38,153 bases of DNA from Bacteroidota bacterium (GTDB taxonomy: Bacteria > Bacteroidota > Bacteroidia > Bacteroidales > F082): assembly GCA_024279935.1 (NCBI GenBank), contig JAJRQZ010000170.1, positions 1-38,153 on the forward strand, written 5' to 3'. The notes under the pieces are model-generated. The model had not been told where the DNA came from. It searched no databases and worked only from the letters and a program-made list of their open reading frames with translations. This document shows positions 17,649-26,812 of this stretch, piece by piece; position 1 is the first letter of the stretch; each line of letters starts with the position of its first letter. A program made the position numbers and the translations under genes.

Positions 17649-20282
17649 ATGGAAATTGCCAGTAAATATAATCCTGTATCAATAGAGGAAAAGTGGTATT
17701 CGTATTGGATGGGGAAAAACTATTTCCATTCGGAACCCGATGAGAGAGAACCATATACTATTGTCATCCCACCGCCGAACGTTACAGGTGTTCTTCACAT
17801 GGGGCATATGCTAAACAACACGATCCAGGATGTTCTGATCAGGCGGGCACGCATGCAGGGCAAAAATGCGTGCTGGGTCCCGGGCACCGATCATGCCAGT
17901 ATTGCTACCGAATCAAAAGTTGTTGCCAAGCTTATGGCCGAGGGCATCAACAAAAACGATTTAAGCCGTGATGAATTCCTGGAGCATGCCTGGGAATGGA
18001 AAGAAAAACACGGGGGCATCATCCTCGAACAGCTAAAAAAACTGGGCGCTTCCTGCGACTGGGACAGGACTAGCTTTACCATGGACGAGGCTTTATATGA
18101 TTCTGTAATACAGGTTTTTATAGATTTATACAACAAGGGGTTGATTTACAGGGGGATACGTATGGTCAACTGGGACCCTAAAGCAAAAACAGCAGTTTCC
18201 GATGAGGAAGTTATCCATAAAGAAATCAAAAGCAAGCTCTATTATTTAGACTATGAAGTTGAGGGCGAGGACAACCATATCACCATAGCCACGACACGTC
18301 CGGAGACAATATTGGGCGACACAGCCGTTTGCGTCCATCCTGAAGATGAGAGGTTTGCGAAATTCAAAGGGAAAAAAGTAATCGTTCCGTTGGTTAACAG
18401 GGCAATCCCGGTAATACAAGACGAATACGTTGACAGGGAATTTGGAACCGGGGCACTTAAGATCACTCCCGCGCACGATATCCACGACTATGAAATCGGC
18501 CTCAAGCACAAGCTTAAATCCATCGATATATTCAACGATGACGGGAGCATGAGCGAAAAAGCCGGATTGTATATAGGGAAAGACAGATTCGATGTTCGCG
18601 ACGAGATAGTGGAAGATTTAAGGAAATCAGGCCATTTGAACAAGATTGAGGATTATATAAATAAAGTTGGTTTTTCGGAGAGGACGGACGAGGTCATCGA
18701 GCCTAAGCTTAGCCTGCAGTGGTTTTTAAAAATGTCGGAATTTGCCAAAGAAGCGCTCGAAGTTGTTGAAAACGGAAGCATACGGTTTCATCCTGCAAAA
18801 TTCAAGAACACCTACCGGCACTGGATGGAAAACCTTAGGGACTGGAATATCTCCCGCCAGCTATGGTGGGGACAGCGCATTCCTGTTTATTATCTGCCCG
18901 GGGGCGAAATACTTGTTGCGAAAAACCTGGAAGAAGCATTGGAAAAAGCAAAAACCGAGTTTAATATGCCGGACATAAAAGCCGGGGACCTGACACAGGA
19001 CGAAGATGTCCTGGACACCTGGTTCTCGTCGTGGCTATGGCCGATAAGCGTTTTCGACGGAATAAGACATCCTGAGAACAAAGATGTTAATTATTATTAT
19101 CCGACCAATGATCTGGTAACAGCGCCGGAGATTATTTTCTTTTGGGTAGCCAGGATGATTATGGCCGGTAACGAATACCGTAAAGAAATACCTTTTAAAA
19201 ACGTTTACTTCACAGGTATTGTTAGGGATAAGCTGGGTCGTAAGATGTCGAAGTCACTAGGCAACTCCCCCGACCCCCTCGACCTGATCAAGCAATTTGG
19301 TGCCGACGGGGTTAGAGTAGGGATGCTACTGACCTCACCTGCCGGAAACGATCTGCCCTTCGACGAATCGCTCGTTGAGCAAGGACGAAACTTCTCGAAT
19401 AAGATATGGAATGCATTGCGCTTGGTAAAAGGCTGGCCGGTTGACGACAAACTGGCCCAGAGCGAAAGCAATAAAATGGGCATAGAGTGGTTTGAGGCCA
19501 GATTCAACCAGGTTTTAAACAAGATAGAAAAAAGTTTTGACAGCTACCGGATTTCCGAAGCCCTTATGGCCACCTATAAACTTATATGGGATGATTTCTG
19601 CAGCTGGTATCTTGAGATTGCAAAACCTGCGTATCAACAGCCTATCGACACCCGAACTTATGACAAAACAATAGAGTTCTTCGAGAAATTGATGAAAATC
19701 CTGCACCCATTTGCCCCATTTATAACTGAAGAAATATGGCATCTCATAAAGGAAAGGGAAGCCGGAGATGATATAATCGTTTCACGTACTCCCGTTTCCC
19801 AAACCTTTGACGAGTCTGTTATTAACAATTTCCAGACTGCCGAGAATATTATTGTTGGCATAAGGACCATAAGGCGGGAAAAGAACATCCCTCAAAAGGA
19901 AAGCCTTAAGCTACTGCTAAGAAAAGCTGGAAAATCAGATTTTGCACTTTATCCTTTGGTACAAAAGATTTGTAATATCGAAAAGGTGGAAATTGTTGAC
20001 GACAAACCCGAGGGCAGTATTAGCTTTATTGTTGGTTCCCGGGAGTTTTATGTCCCCCTGACCTCCTCCATCGACATTGTAGCAGAAATAGCAAAACTCG
20101 AGGCCGAAATAAAATATATCAGGGGTTTTATACTTTCTGTCATCAAGAAAATATCGAACGAGAGATTCGTAAACAATGCCCCAAAAGCGGTGGTGGATAA
20201 GGAACGCAAGAAGCTATCCGATGCAAAAGAACGGATCGGCCTGATCGAGGAGCAACTGAAAAACTTCAGGAAACAATTTTAG
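17649..20282 (+). CDS. valS: Valine--tRNA ligase
   Basis: Class I aminoacyl-tRNA synthetase charging tRNA-Val in the cytoplasm; 877 aa, normal for the family. Motifs: [15 protein letters not shown] holds the HIGH-type ATP site (HMGH), [13 protein letters not shown] is the ValRS form, the editing domain has [13 protein letters not shown], the second signature is [11 protein letters not shown] (KMSKS), and a charged C-terminal coiled coil (about 810-877, with [18 protein letters not shown]) is the tRNA-binding arm. ATG at 17649 ([20 protein letters not shown]) is the start because the family sequence begins there. The YjjG-like gene follows 68 bp downstream. Confidence 0.97.
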   Translation: MEIASKYNPVSIEEKWYSYWMGKNYFHSEPDEREPYTIVIPPPNVTGVLHMGHMLNNTIQDVLIRRARMQGKNACWVPGTDHASIATESKVVAKLMAEGINKNDLSRDEFLEHAWEWKEKHGGIILEQLKKLGASCDWDRTSFTMDEALYDSVIQVFIDLYNKGLIYRGIRMVNWDPKAKTAVSDEEVIHKEIKSKLYYLDYEVEGEDNHITIATTRPETILGDTAVCVHPEDERFAKFKGKKVIVPLVNRAIPVIQDEYVDREFGTGALKITPAHDIHDYEIGLKHKLKSIDIFNDDGSMSEKAGLYIGKDRFDVRDEIVEDLRKSGHLNKIEDYINKVGFSERTDEVIEPKLSLQWFLKMSEFAKEALEVVENGSIRFHPAKFKNTYRHWMENLRDWNISRQLWWGQRIPVYYLPGGEILVAKNLEEALEKAKTEFNMPDIKAGDLTQDEDVLDTWFSSWLWPISVFDGIRHPENKDVNYYYPTNDLVTAPEIIFFWVARMIMAGNEYRKEIPFKNVYFTGIVRDKLGRKMSKSLGNSPDPLDLIKQFGADGVRVGMLLTSPAGNDLPFDESLVEQGRNFSNKIWNALRLVKGWPVDDKLAQSESNKMGIEWFEARFNQVLNKIEKSFDSYRISEALMATYKLIWDDFCSWYLEIAKPAYQQPIDTRTYDKTIEFFEKLMKILHPFAPFITEEIWHLIKEREAGDDIIVSRTPVSQTFDESVINNFQTAENIIVGIRTIRREKNIPQKESLKLLLRKAGKSDFALYPLVQKICNIEKVEIVDDKPEGSISFIVGSREFYVPLTSSIDIVAEIAKLEAEIKYIRGFILSVIKKISNERFVNNAPKAVVDKERKKLSDAKERIGLIEEQLKNFRKQF

Positions 20283-20350
20283 TGTTCAAGATAACAACAT
20301 CAGGACATAAGTGTTCAGAACATACTCCTTCGAAATCAAATTATAAAATT

Positions 20351-21049
20351 ATGACAAAAACCTATAAACATATTTTTTTCGACCTCGACCGTACATTATG
20401 GGACTTCGAAAAAAGCGCATTGCAGGCTTTCGACATCATTCACGACAAGTACGAACTTGTATATCAGGGCGTTGAAAACGCAGGTGCTTTCCACGATGCT
20501 TATACCATTCATAACAACCGCCTTTGGGACCTTTACCGGCTGGGCGAGATAAGCAAAGAGGCTTTGAAAGGAAAGCGTTTCCACCTGACGCTGCTTGACT
20601 TCGGGATCGACGATAAAAAAATGGCCGAACAAATCGGCGAAGACTATACTGTCATCAGCCCGAAGCTTGTAAACCTTTTCCCTAATGCAATAGAGATACT
20701 CGAATATCTATTCCCGAAATACCGAATGCATATTATCACCAATGGTTTCAGCGAGGTACAGGAACTTAAACTGAAATCCTCGGGCATGGACAAGTTCTTC
20801 GACAAGGTGATAACCTCAGAGGAGGCCGGGGTTAAGAAACCGGATTTAAGGATTTTCAAATATGCCCTGGAGAAAGCCGGAACAAATGCCGGAGAAAGTA
20901 TAATGATAGGAGACGATTATAAGGTGGATATCATAGGGGCGCAAAATGCAGGGCTCGACCAGATTTTCTTCAACCCCCAAAAAGAAGAATTTTTGAATGG
21001 CTGCACCTTTGAAGTTGCTGATTTAATCGAGATAAAGGGGTTTTTATAA
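20351..21049 (+). CDS. HAD-superfamily hydrolase, YjjG-type nucleotidase-like
   Basis: 232-aa cytoplasmic phosphatase of HAD subfamily IA. Motif I is FFDLDRTLWDF (nucleophile Asp11, acid Asp13), with motif II IITNGF, motif III Lys in KKPDLRIF and motif IV IGDDYKVDIIG. The helical cap between motifs I and II resembles YjjG nucleotidases, which dephosphorylate (noncanonical) pyrimidine nucleoside monophosphates; substrate here is inferred. The ATG at 20351 is chosen over an upstream in-frame codon at 20282, which overlaps the valS stop and adds 23 residues without family similarity. A strong hairpin follows the stop. Confidence 0.85.
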   Translation: MTKTYKHIFFDLDRTLWDFEKSALQAFDIIHDKYELVYQGVENAGAFHDAYTIHNNRLWDLYRLGEISKEALKGKRFHLTLLDFGIDDKKMAEQIGEDYTVISPKLVNLFPNAIEILEYLFPKYRMHIITNGFSEVQELKLKSSGMDKFFDKVITSEEAGVKKPDLRIFKYALEKAGTNAGESIMIGDDYKVDIIGAQNAGLDQIFFNPQKEEFLNGCTFEVADLIEIKGFL

Positions 21050-21056
21050 ATGGAAA

Positions 21057-21090
21057 GGCATTCAATATTAATTGATAAATATTGAATGCC
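21057..21090. terminator. Bidirectional terminator hairpin between convergent genes
   Basis: A perfect 13-bp inverted repeat (GGCATTCAATATT at 21057-21069, AATATTGAATGCC at 21078-21090) closes an 8-nt loop. Short T-rich sequence follows on both strands (TTAATGTC on plus, TTTCCATTT on minus). It sits between the YjjG-like gene (+) and the lipoprotein gene (-) and can serve both. Confidence 0.75.
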
Positions 21091-21134
21091 TTAATGTCAA
21101 AAAGAAGCCTTGAATGCTTCTCTATCTGCGTATT

Positions 21135-21671
21135 TTACAAAGGATTAGCAGTTACCCTGGTGGAAATAGTAATTTGAAGGCTAAACTGAACATCGTCCTG
21201 GTCTGTTTCGCCCGAGGCAGAAACCGTGAACACATCCTTGTCGCCGAGTATGCTGTTTATTGTATCCCATTGACCATCATCGTTTGAGAGAGTGAGCTCG
21301 GTACCTTGCGTAACTGCGACGCTCGGGAAATTCCAGGAAGCATTCATAGTGGCAGAAGCAACAGCTATATTAAAGTTGCTTATGTTTACATCTTTGTTGA
21401 TGGCAACAATCTTCCCTGTAATGGCAGTTACCTCAAAGCTCTTGATGTTATCGGCATATTTGGCGACATTCGGGTCTCCCATAGGATCGATGGTGGCACT
21501 TTCTGAGAAAGACCCGTTGATATCGGCTTTGGTTCCTGCAGGCACGTCGATGTTCAGGTCTGATTTAAAGCTAGTGTCAAAAGTAACATCCAACGCATCG
21601 TTGACAGTTTTGCATGATGAGACAATAATAGCGGCAAACAACATTGCCATGGCAATTTTAGTAATTTTCAT
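21135..21671 (-). CDS. Predicted lipoprotein of unknown function
   Basis: 178 aa. The N-terminal MKITKIAMAMLFAAIIVSSC is a lipoprotein signal peptide with lipid-attachment Cys20. The mature part has no motif I recognise; it is rich in Val, Ile, Thr and Ser in alternating patterns (SFEVTAITGKIVAINKDVNI, VQFSLQITISTRVTANPL), suggesting an all-beta fold exposed in the periplasm or on the surface. It lies 56 bp downstream of the CotH-like lipoprotein gene on the same strand and could be co-transcribed with it. Confidence 0.75.
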   Translation of the reverse strand: MKITKIAMAMLFAAIIVSSCKTVNDALDVTFDTSFKSDLNIDVPAGTKADINGSFSESATIDPMGDPNVAKYADNIKSFEVTAITGKIVAINKDVNISNFNIAVASATMNASWNFPSVAVTQGTELTLSNDDGQWDTINSILGDKDVFTVSASGETDQDDVQFSLQITISTRVTANPL

Positions 21672-21727
21672 ATTATTTATATTAATTAGTTATTATTCGT
21701 GTTTTCTTCGCAAAGAAAGTCATTTTT

Positions 21728-24700
21728 TTAATAGAACATCTTAGCGGCATTTTTTTCCTTACCTTTTGTTGTTTCTCCATCCTCGATAATTACCGAGCCC
21801 TGCTCAATAAGCCTCTCTGTTTTAGGGTTGACGAACGACACCTTGTCCAAAACTATTTTAGCAGGGCCGTACTCAGGTTTTTTCTGGAGGAGGACCAATC
21901 CATAATTGCAGTCAACAATCTTTGTATCAGAAATATCCACCACCGATAAATCCTTGGAGGCAATGCCGATATTAGCATTTTCGATGAAACAATTTTTAAC
22001 TGTAAGATACGATTCCTCACCGCCGCTTATGCCTTTGTCCTGTGCCCCGGAAATCCTGGTGTCAAGTATTGTTATCTCGCTTCCCGAGAAGTCGATGGCA
22101 TCGTTGCCAATGTTTGTAAACTCAAGATTATCGACAGTTCCGGTGCAGAAATCCGAGTCGAAGGCATCGCCGAAGATATAGTCGAAGGAAGAGTTTTTGA
22201 TATAAAAATCGGAGCGCTTTATGTTAAGTGCATCCTCGCATTGGTTACGATAAAAACTAGCGTTGTCCAAATCCACATCCGACTCGTAAAAAGTTACCGA
22301 GCCCGTTAATGTCCATCCTTTATAATCCAGTGTATTCATATTCTCAAACCTAACATTTCGAAGCTTCGACCTTCCCCCTGCTTGCAGGACGGTAAAACCG
22401 TTCGCGCTAAAGTCAGAAGACTTTATGACGACCGGCTCGTCCTTAGTCCCATTAATAAAAACCGGCGAATAAGAAATTATCATGGCACTGTCTATAAGGT
22501 CGATCGTGGTTCCTGAGGGGATTATCAGCTTATGGCCTGGGGGGATGATAATGTTATAGTTTACAATATGCTTGCCATTTTTAAACGCGACCTCATTTCC
22601 TTTTATGGATTCAATAATTTTATATGATTCGAGTTCTGCGGTTTCAACCAGTTGCTGTTGAGCAGTCAGGCCTTGAGGCGATGGCCACTTATTGATACCA
22701 ACTTTATAAGTCTCAAATCTTCCATCAAGCATGAAAAATAAATAGTTACATCCAGTATCTGTTTCAACATCAACAACTTGCACCGTATCGCCATTATAAG
22801 CCCCCATACTTATAGCGGGTTGCTGGTAACTGCTAACGTATTTCCTTTTTACACCCGTGCCAAGGATGATTATTTTCCTTGAGTAATAATTAAACACTTT
22901 CACGACAACACTGTCGTCATCTATGGATTCCAAATAGGCATTAACAAAAAATTCCGGTGTATCCTCAAAAACAGTGGTATCAGAATAAATTGGGCTTTCT
23001 ACGTTTAAATCAGCATTTCCGGCTAAAAAAACCTCGATTTCCTTTTCTAAGGAAGGAAGATAATTTCGTATTTCCTTGGCACTCTCATTATAAAAGTTAA
23101 AATTGAAGTCGTAGTTGTTAAACTCCTTTCTCAAGAGCGAATCGTATAAAACAGCCTCACCATTAATGTTTTTAGCAAACTGGTCAACAAAGCCCTCATC
23201 GGAAAACTTTTTAAGAAAGTACAAATATTTATTCACAAACTTAGTCTGCTTAAAAAACCTATAATACATATATTGCTCGGGCTCAACTAATTCCTGATTA
23301 ATAACAACATGGGCAAAATTGTCATTTATCGACAGATCGGGTTTGCTATGATCAGTATAGCCGTCGTAGGCTATTGGCTCTAACTTTTCAATTATAGGAT
23401 TATAATAAAACCTTTGGTTGTGCCATGCCATGCCATGCCGGGCGTGCGTGAGATCCAAAACCGCATAATAAGCAGCAAGCCTATCTATATCGAATATCTG
23501 ATCAGCATCTTTAAGCCCCTTTTTATATTGGTTCATTAATATCCGGGCATTTAGGAACTGCTTGTAAAGGGTTGGGGTTTCAATGATCTTGGATGCAGAA
23601 AACGGTCTGATAACAGCAGCTTGGTAATAAGGGAAGGATGGCCATCCCGAAGTCTTTATGCCAATTTTCTGAACCTGCCAAAATGCATCTTCGTTAAATT
23701 TCACTATTGGGCCTTCTTGTCTTTTTCTGCTTTCCAATAATTGCTTGACAAAATGCTCCTCATAAGCATAAAGGCCTTTGTTTTGGTTATTTATATAAAC
23801 AGGGACGAAGCCGTAGCGCGTGCTAAGCACACCGCAGTTATCATAAAGTTTATGCGAGGTCCATTCCATAAGGAAATTTCTTGCAAAAGGTGTTTGAATT
23901 GAAAAAGTGCGCATTCTCTTCCATGCGTTGTTCTTCCTCATTTTTATGCGAAACGACCACTTATCGCCTTTTAGGTGATCCAACCAATCGCCCTTAAGCC
24001 GTAGTTTAGCCTTCATCATTTTGCCGTCCCCAAAAACAATAGCCTTGACCCAGTCGTTATCAGCCGTTTGAAGGATGCCATTTGACAATGCCCGTTTACG
24101 TTTTTCGTATAGTTTCAGATATTCATTAGTATCAAGAGTGATAATCAACGGGCTTTCTTTATAAACCGGATATGTTTTCGATTTCAACCTTTCAATACTA
24201 AAATCATCAAAATAAACAGTATCCTTACTATTGTTCCAAACATAAAAGCTGAAAACATCCCGAAAGTTGTCCAATGGAGGAATAAAAACCTCCAATTCAA
24301 GTCTTTCCCATCCATTTTCTCCTTTTTCAACTGCATAAGAAACAGCGGAGTAATAATCCTTAGGTTTTTTTGCGGAAGCCACTAATGCCCCCTTGCCATC
24401 TTTTGATTTTCTCCAAACAGATAGCCTCAAATAGGTATCGGCCTTTAAATCAGTTAATTTAAATCCAAAGGCAAAAGCTTTATTTCCGGGAAAAGTATAA
24501 ACGGAATATTTCCCGCTCCTTGCTTCAACACTTGTTTGTTTATTGCCACTATCGAAGAAAAAGGCACTATCGTTATTGGCTACGAATTGCCTCTTGTTCT
24601 TGCTGACCAGTTCAGCGTCACAGCTTACTTTTTTACCAATTTCGAATTCATTATTCCTAACACAAGAAAACAACATTACTCCTGTAAAAAACAGGTGAAA

Positions 24701-24730
24701 TAACAAAAGAGATTTATAATAGATTCTCAC
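21728..24730 (-). CDS. CotH-kinase-like lipoprotein with C-terminal parallel beta-helix
   Basis: 1000-aa predicted surface lipoprotein. From the GTG at 24730 the signal peptide ends GVMLFSC (Cys23); a TTG at 24760 overlaps a -7 box and is rejected. Parts in order: a beta-sandwich, carbohydrate-binding-like region (about 55-182, ending VYFDDFSIERL); a CotH-like region (about 227-480) with KLRLKGDWLDH, KWSFRIKM, TSHKLYDNCGVLSTRYGFVP, NKGLYAYEEHF, IDRLAAYYAVLDLTHARHG and EPIAYDG (likely metal-binding Asp); a linker; and a right-handed beta-helix (about 720-965) with short repeats such as LDNASFYRNQCEDALNI and TVDNLEFTNIGNDAIDF. CotH proteins are atypical protein kinases in spores and in some pathogens. 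Whether this one phosphorylates protein or glycan is unknown. Bacterial CotH genes often accompany VTC and DUF4956 genes, here found at 32463-33970. Confidence 0.85.
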   Translation of the reverse strand: MRIYYKSLLLFHLFFTGVMLFSCVRNNEFEIGKKVSCDAELVSKNKRQFVANNDSAFFFDSGNKQTSVEARSGKYSVYTFPGNKAFAFGFKLTDLKADTYLRLSVWRKSKDGKGALVASAKKPKDYYSAVSYAVEKGENGWERLELEVFIPPLDNFRDVFSFYVWNNSKDTVYFDDFSIERLKSKTYPVYKESPLIITLDTNEYLKLYEKRKRALSNGILQTADNDWVKAIVFGDGKMMKAKLRLKGDWLDHLKGDKWSFRIKMRKNNAWKRMRTFSIQTPFARNFLMEWTSHKLYDNCGVLSTRYGFVPVYINNQNKGLYAYEEHFVKQLLESRKRQEGPIVKFNEDAFWQVQKIGIKTSGWPSFPYYQAAVIRPFSASKIIETPTLYKQFLNARILMNQYKKGLKDADQIFDIDRLAAYYAVLDLTHARHGMAWHNQRFYYNPIIEKLEPIAYDGYTDHSKPDLSINDNFAHVVINQELVEPEQYMYYRFFKQTKFVNKYLYFLKKFSDEGFVDQFAKNINGEAVLYDSLLRKEFNNYDFNFNFYNESAKEIRNYLPSLEKEIEVFLAGNADLNVESPIYSDTTVFEDTPEFFVNAYLESIDDDSVVVKVFNYYSRKIIILGTGVKRKYVSSYQQPAISMGAYNGDTVQVVDVETDTGCNYLFFMLDGRFETYKVGINKWPSPQGLTAQQQLVETAELESYKIIESIKGNEVAFKNGKHIVNYNIIIPPGHKLIIPSGTTIDLIDSAMIISYSPVFINGTKDEPVVIKSSDFSANGFTVLQAGGRSKLRNVRFENMNTLDYKGWTLTGSVTFYESDVDLDNASFYRNQCEDALNIKRSDFYIKNSSFDYIFGDAFDSDFCTGTVDNLEFTNIGNDAIDFSGSEITILDTRISGAQDKGISGGEESYLTVKNCFIENANIGIASKDLSVVDISDTKIVDCNYGLVLLQKKPEYGPAKIVLDKVSFVNPKTERLIEQGSVIIEDGETTKGKEKNAAKMFY

Positions 24731-24758
24731 TTCAATGATTTTTGTGATAATAGTTTGC

Positions 24759-24766
24759 AAATTTAA
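24759..24766 (-). promoter_or_regulatory. Candidate -7 box of the CotH-like gene
   Basis: Minus-strand TAAATTTG fits TAnnTTTG, about 30 bp before the GTG at 24730. No -33 TTG at usual spacing. Confidence 0.4.
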
Positions 24767-25311
24767 TTATTTCCTTTTAAGAATATTGCTGAAGCCAAAA
24801 ACATATAGGGCAAACTCACACTTATCCTACTGACAATTTCTACTTAATCGGTGATTTGAATAGCACAATGCAATGTTTTTTATAATATTGAACTTATTTC
24901 AAGCATGGCAACTTAGAAACAACATATTGAGCGGCGACAGGATGACTTTTGAATATTACATAAAATCATTCGGCAAGACCAAAATAAACACGGCTGATCA
25001 AAAGTTACTTTTAATTAACAGGTTTTTTGGTGGCATAAAAGAAACAATGACAATTGAGCATGAGCTCTAAAAAAAATTGTTTATACAAATAGCTTTGAAA
25101 AAAGAAATCTATTTTGATGATAAGGAGGCAATTACCTTTGACTAATCGAATAAAGCTCTTTTTTATCGCATTTATATTAACTTTTAATTTGGACTTCATA
25201 AATATCATATATACAACATGTTAGAAGTCTGGTTTATTGTATCATTTACAGCATTATCGTTCCATATACCTGTATAACAACGTGTTGCAAGTAATTTTAC
25301 ATTTTTGATTA
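24767..25311. other. AT-rich intergenic region with decayed sequence
   Basis: No credible gene. A 65-codon frame at 24873-25070 has no recognisable feature. Two related short sequences, ACAACATGTTAGAAGT (25213-25228) and ACAACGTGTTGCAAGT (25277-25292), lie about 64 bp apart; both contain a small palindrome-like core. Together with the transposase remnants that follow, this looks like an insertion-prone spacer. Confidence 0.5.
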
Positions 25312-25704
25312 TCATGCAGCTTGGTTTTCTTTTAAATTTTTAAAAAAGACAGGGTTATGAAGTCTTATTTTATCGCATGCTTGTTCATCCCTGAAAATCG
25401 ACCTTGTCACTTCAATTATGTCCACACCGGTAAAATCACTGTATATTTCAAGTATTACCCAAAACATTTTTTGCAATTCACAAGCGATACTGTTTTGCAG
25501 GGCATCTTCAATGGCAGAAGCAAATATTCCGTCAAATGAGCTGTAATCTAAAATTCGCCGGTGAAACGACAATATTATATATTGGGACAGACTAATTGTC
25601 GCATCAGCAATTTGCGCATCGAAACATGTTGATCTGCTCTTGCCCAGATTGAGGTATTGCTTGCTTTCACGAAAAAACTTATGGAAAGCTTTGCATAAGT
25701 TTTT
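25312..25704 (-). pseudogene. Transposase C-terminal remnant (DDE type)
   Basis: The minus-strand frame reads HKFFRESKQYLNLGKSR, FDAQIADATISLSQYIILSF and then an acidic helical tail, closely resembling the C-terminal end of DDE transposases whose end follows a KSYLNL-type motif. The N-terminal part and most of the catalytic domain are absent. The frame continues upstream of 25704 but only as the mirror of the opposing remnant. It stops at the palindrome where the second remnant begins. Confidence 0.6.
25673..25704. repeat. 32-bp near-perfect palindrome joining two transposase remnants
   Basis: AAAAACTTATG, G, AAAGCTTT, G, CATAAGTTTTT pairs along its whole length except for one G-G mismatch on each side of the centre (25688/25689). 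The left and right transposase fragments read outward from it on opposite strands. Confidence 0.85.
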
Positions 25705-25972
25705 CAGGGAAATAAAGCAACTGCTGCATATCAAATCTTTTATCGGAACAAGTGAGAATGCGGTTATGATACAGATATGGACTGCGCTGATTACCATATT
25801 GATGTTAAAAGCCCTTAAAGCTCTGGCGAAATATAATTGGCATCTATCAAATCTGGTGGCATTTATCAGATTAAACATGTTTGCAAAAATTGACCTGCAA
25901 AAATGGCTCGACAAACCTTTTGAACAAGAGGAAAGTCCTCCTCAGAATATTGTACAGGGGGTTCTTTTTTGA
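25675..25972 (+). pseudogene. IS4-type transposase C-terminal remnant
   Basis: The plus-strand frame gives FFREIKQLLHIKSFIGTSE, NAVMIQIWTALITIL, LAKYNWHLSNLVAFIRLNMF and DLQKWLDKPF before TGA. This is the familiar C-terminal end of IS4-family transposases of Bacteroidota. The N-terminal part and upstream catalytic residues are missing; the frame is clean only from the palindrome onward. It is an immobile relic. Confidence 0.75.
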
Positions 25973-26046
25973 ATTTCCTGGGAAATCATCTGTAAAGCCA
26001 GTAAATACGTTGTATTTTTATTGCCTGAAATTTATTTAGGACAGTA

Positions 26047-26076
26047 TTGATATGAAATAACAAAATATTAAGTTTG
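26047..26076 (+). promoter_or_regulatory. Promoter of the GT2 gene
   Basis: TTG (26047-26049), a 19-nt spacer and TAAGTTTG (26069-26076) match the Bacteroidota pattern, 19 bp before the ATG at 26096. Confidence 0.6.
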
Positions 26077-26095
26077 TAAAAAATATTATTTACAG

Positions 26096-26812
26096 ATGTT
26101 CAAAAAATTATCGATAATTATACCAGTATTTAACGAGTCGAAGACCATCCATTTGATTCTAGATAAAATCCTTGCTGTTGAATTGATTAGTGATTTTAAA
26201 AAAGAAATAATAATAATCGACGATTTCTCCAGCGATGACACCGTAAATACGGTTAAAAAATACATTTCGGAACATAGGGATTTCGCCATTAAACTTCTTG
26301 AACAAGCCGTGAACACGGGTAAAGGTGCTGCGCTCCATAGGGGCATCAAAGAAGCGGAGGGTGATTACATAATAATACAAGACGCTGATCTGGAATATGA
26401 CCCGCAAGAATACAACTTATTGTTGAAACCTGTTGTTGACGGTTTTGCCGATGTTGTTTATGGTTCGAGGTTCATGGGGGGCAATCCGCACAGGATACTT
26501 TTTTTCTGGCATTCATTAGGGAACAAGTTCCTGACCACGCTTTCCAATATGTTCACCAACTTAAATCTTACTGACATGGAAACATGCTATAAGCTGTTCA
26601 GGTCCGATATCCTTAAAAACCTTGAGCTGAAGGAGCAAAGGTTCGGTTTTGAACCGGAGGTAACGGCGAAAATGTCGAAAGTCCCGAAGATAAGGGTTTA
26701 TGAAGTTGGCATATCTTATTACGGCAGAACATATTACGACGGGAAAAAAATAGGGTGGAAAGACGGCTTGAGGGCGATATATAGTATTTTTAAATATAAC
26801 TTCTCAGGTTAA
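26096..26812 (+). CDS. Glycosyltransferase family 2, polyprenyl-phosphate sugar synthase-like
   Basis: 238 aa. The GT-A fold shows [14 protein letters not shown] at the start, [12 protein letters not shown] (donor-binding Asp42/43), [12 protein letters not shown], and QDADLEYDP (Asp96 and Asp98, metal/DxD site). MVYGSRF-like [20 protein letters not shown] and [11 protein letters not shown] are typical of dolichyl-phosphate mannose/glucose synthase relatives. No membrane segment is visible. Such enzymes load a sugar from a nucleotide donor onto polyprenyl phosphate at the inner face of the membrane, and the GT39 enzyme at 28028 would be the natural user. Its stop shares the four bases TTAA with the stop of the convergent beta-helix gene. 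Confidence 0.9.
   Translation: MFKKLSIIIPVFNESKTIHLILDKILAVELISDFKKEIIIIDDFSSDDTVNTVKKYISEHRDFAIKLLEQAVNTGKGAALHRGIKEAEGDYIIIQDADLEYDPQEYNLLLKPVVDGFADVVYGSRFMGGNPHRILFFWHSLGNKFLTTLSNMFTNLNLTDMETCYKLFRSDILKNLELKEQRFGFEPEVTAKMSKVPKIRVYEVGISYYGRTYYDGKKIGWKDGLRAIYSIFKYNFSG

Noticed and set aside
24873-25070. 65-codon plus-strand frame as a small gene
   Set aside because: No recognisable motif, no promoter-like box, AT-rich composition, and it lies in a decayed spacer.
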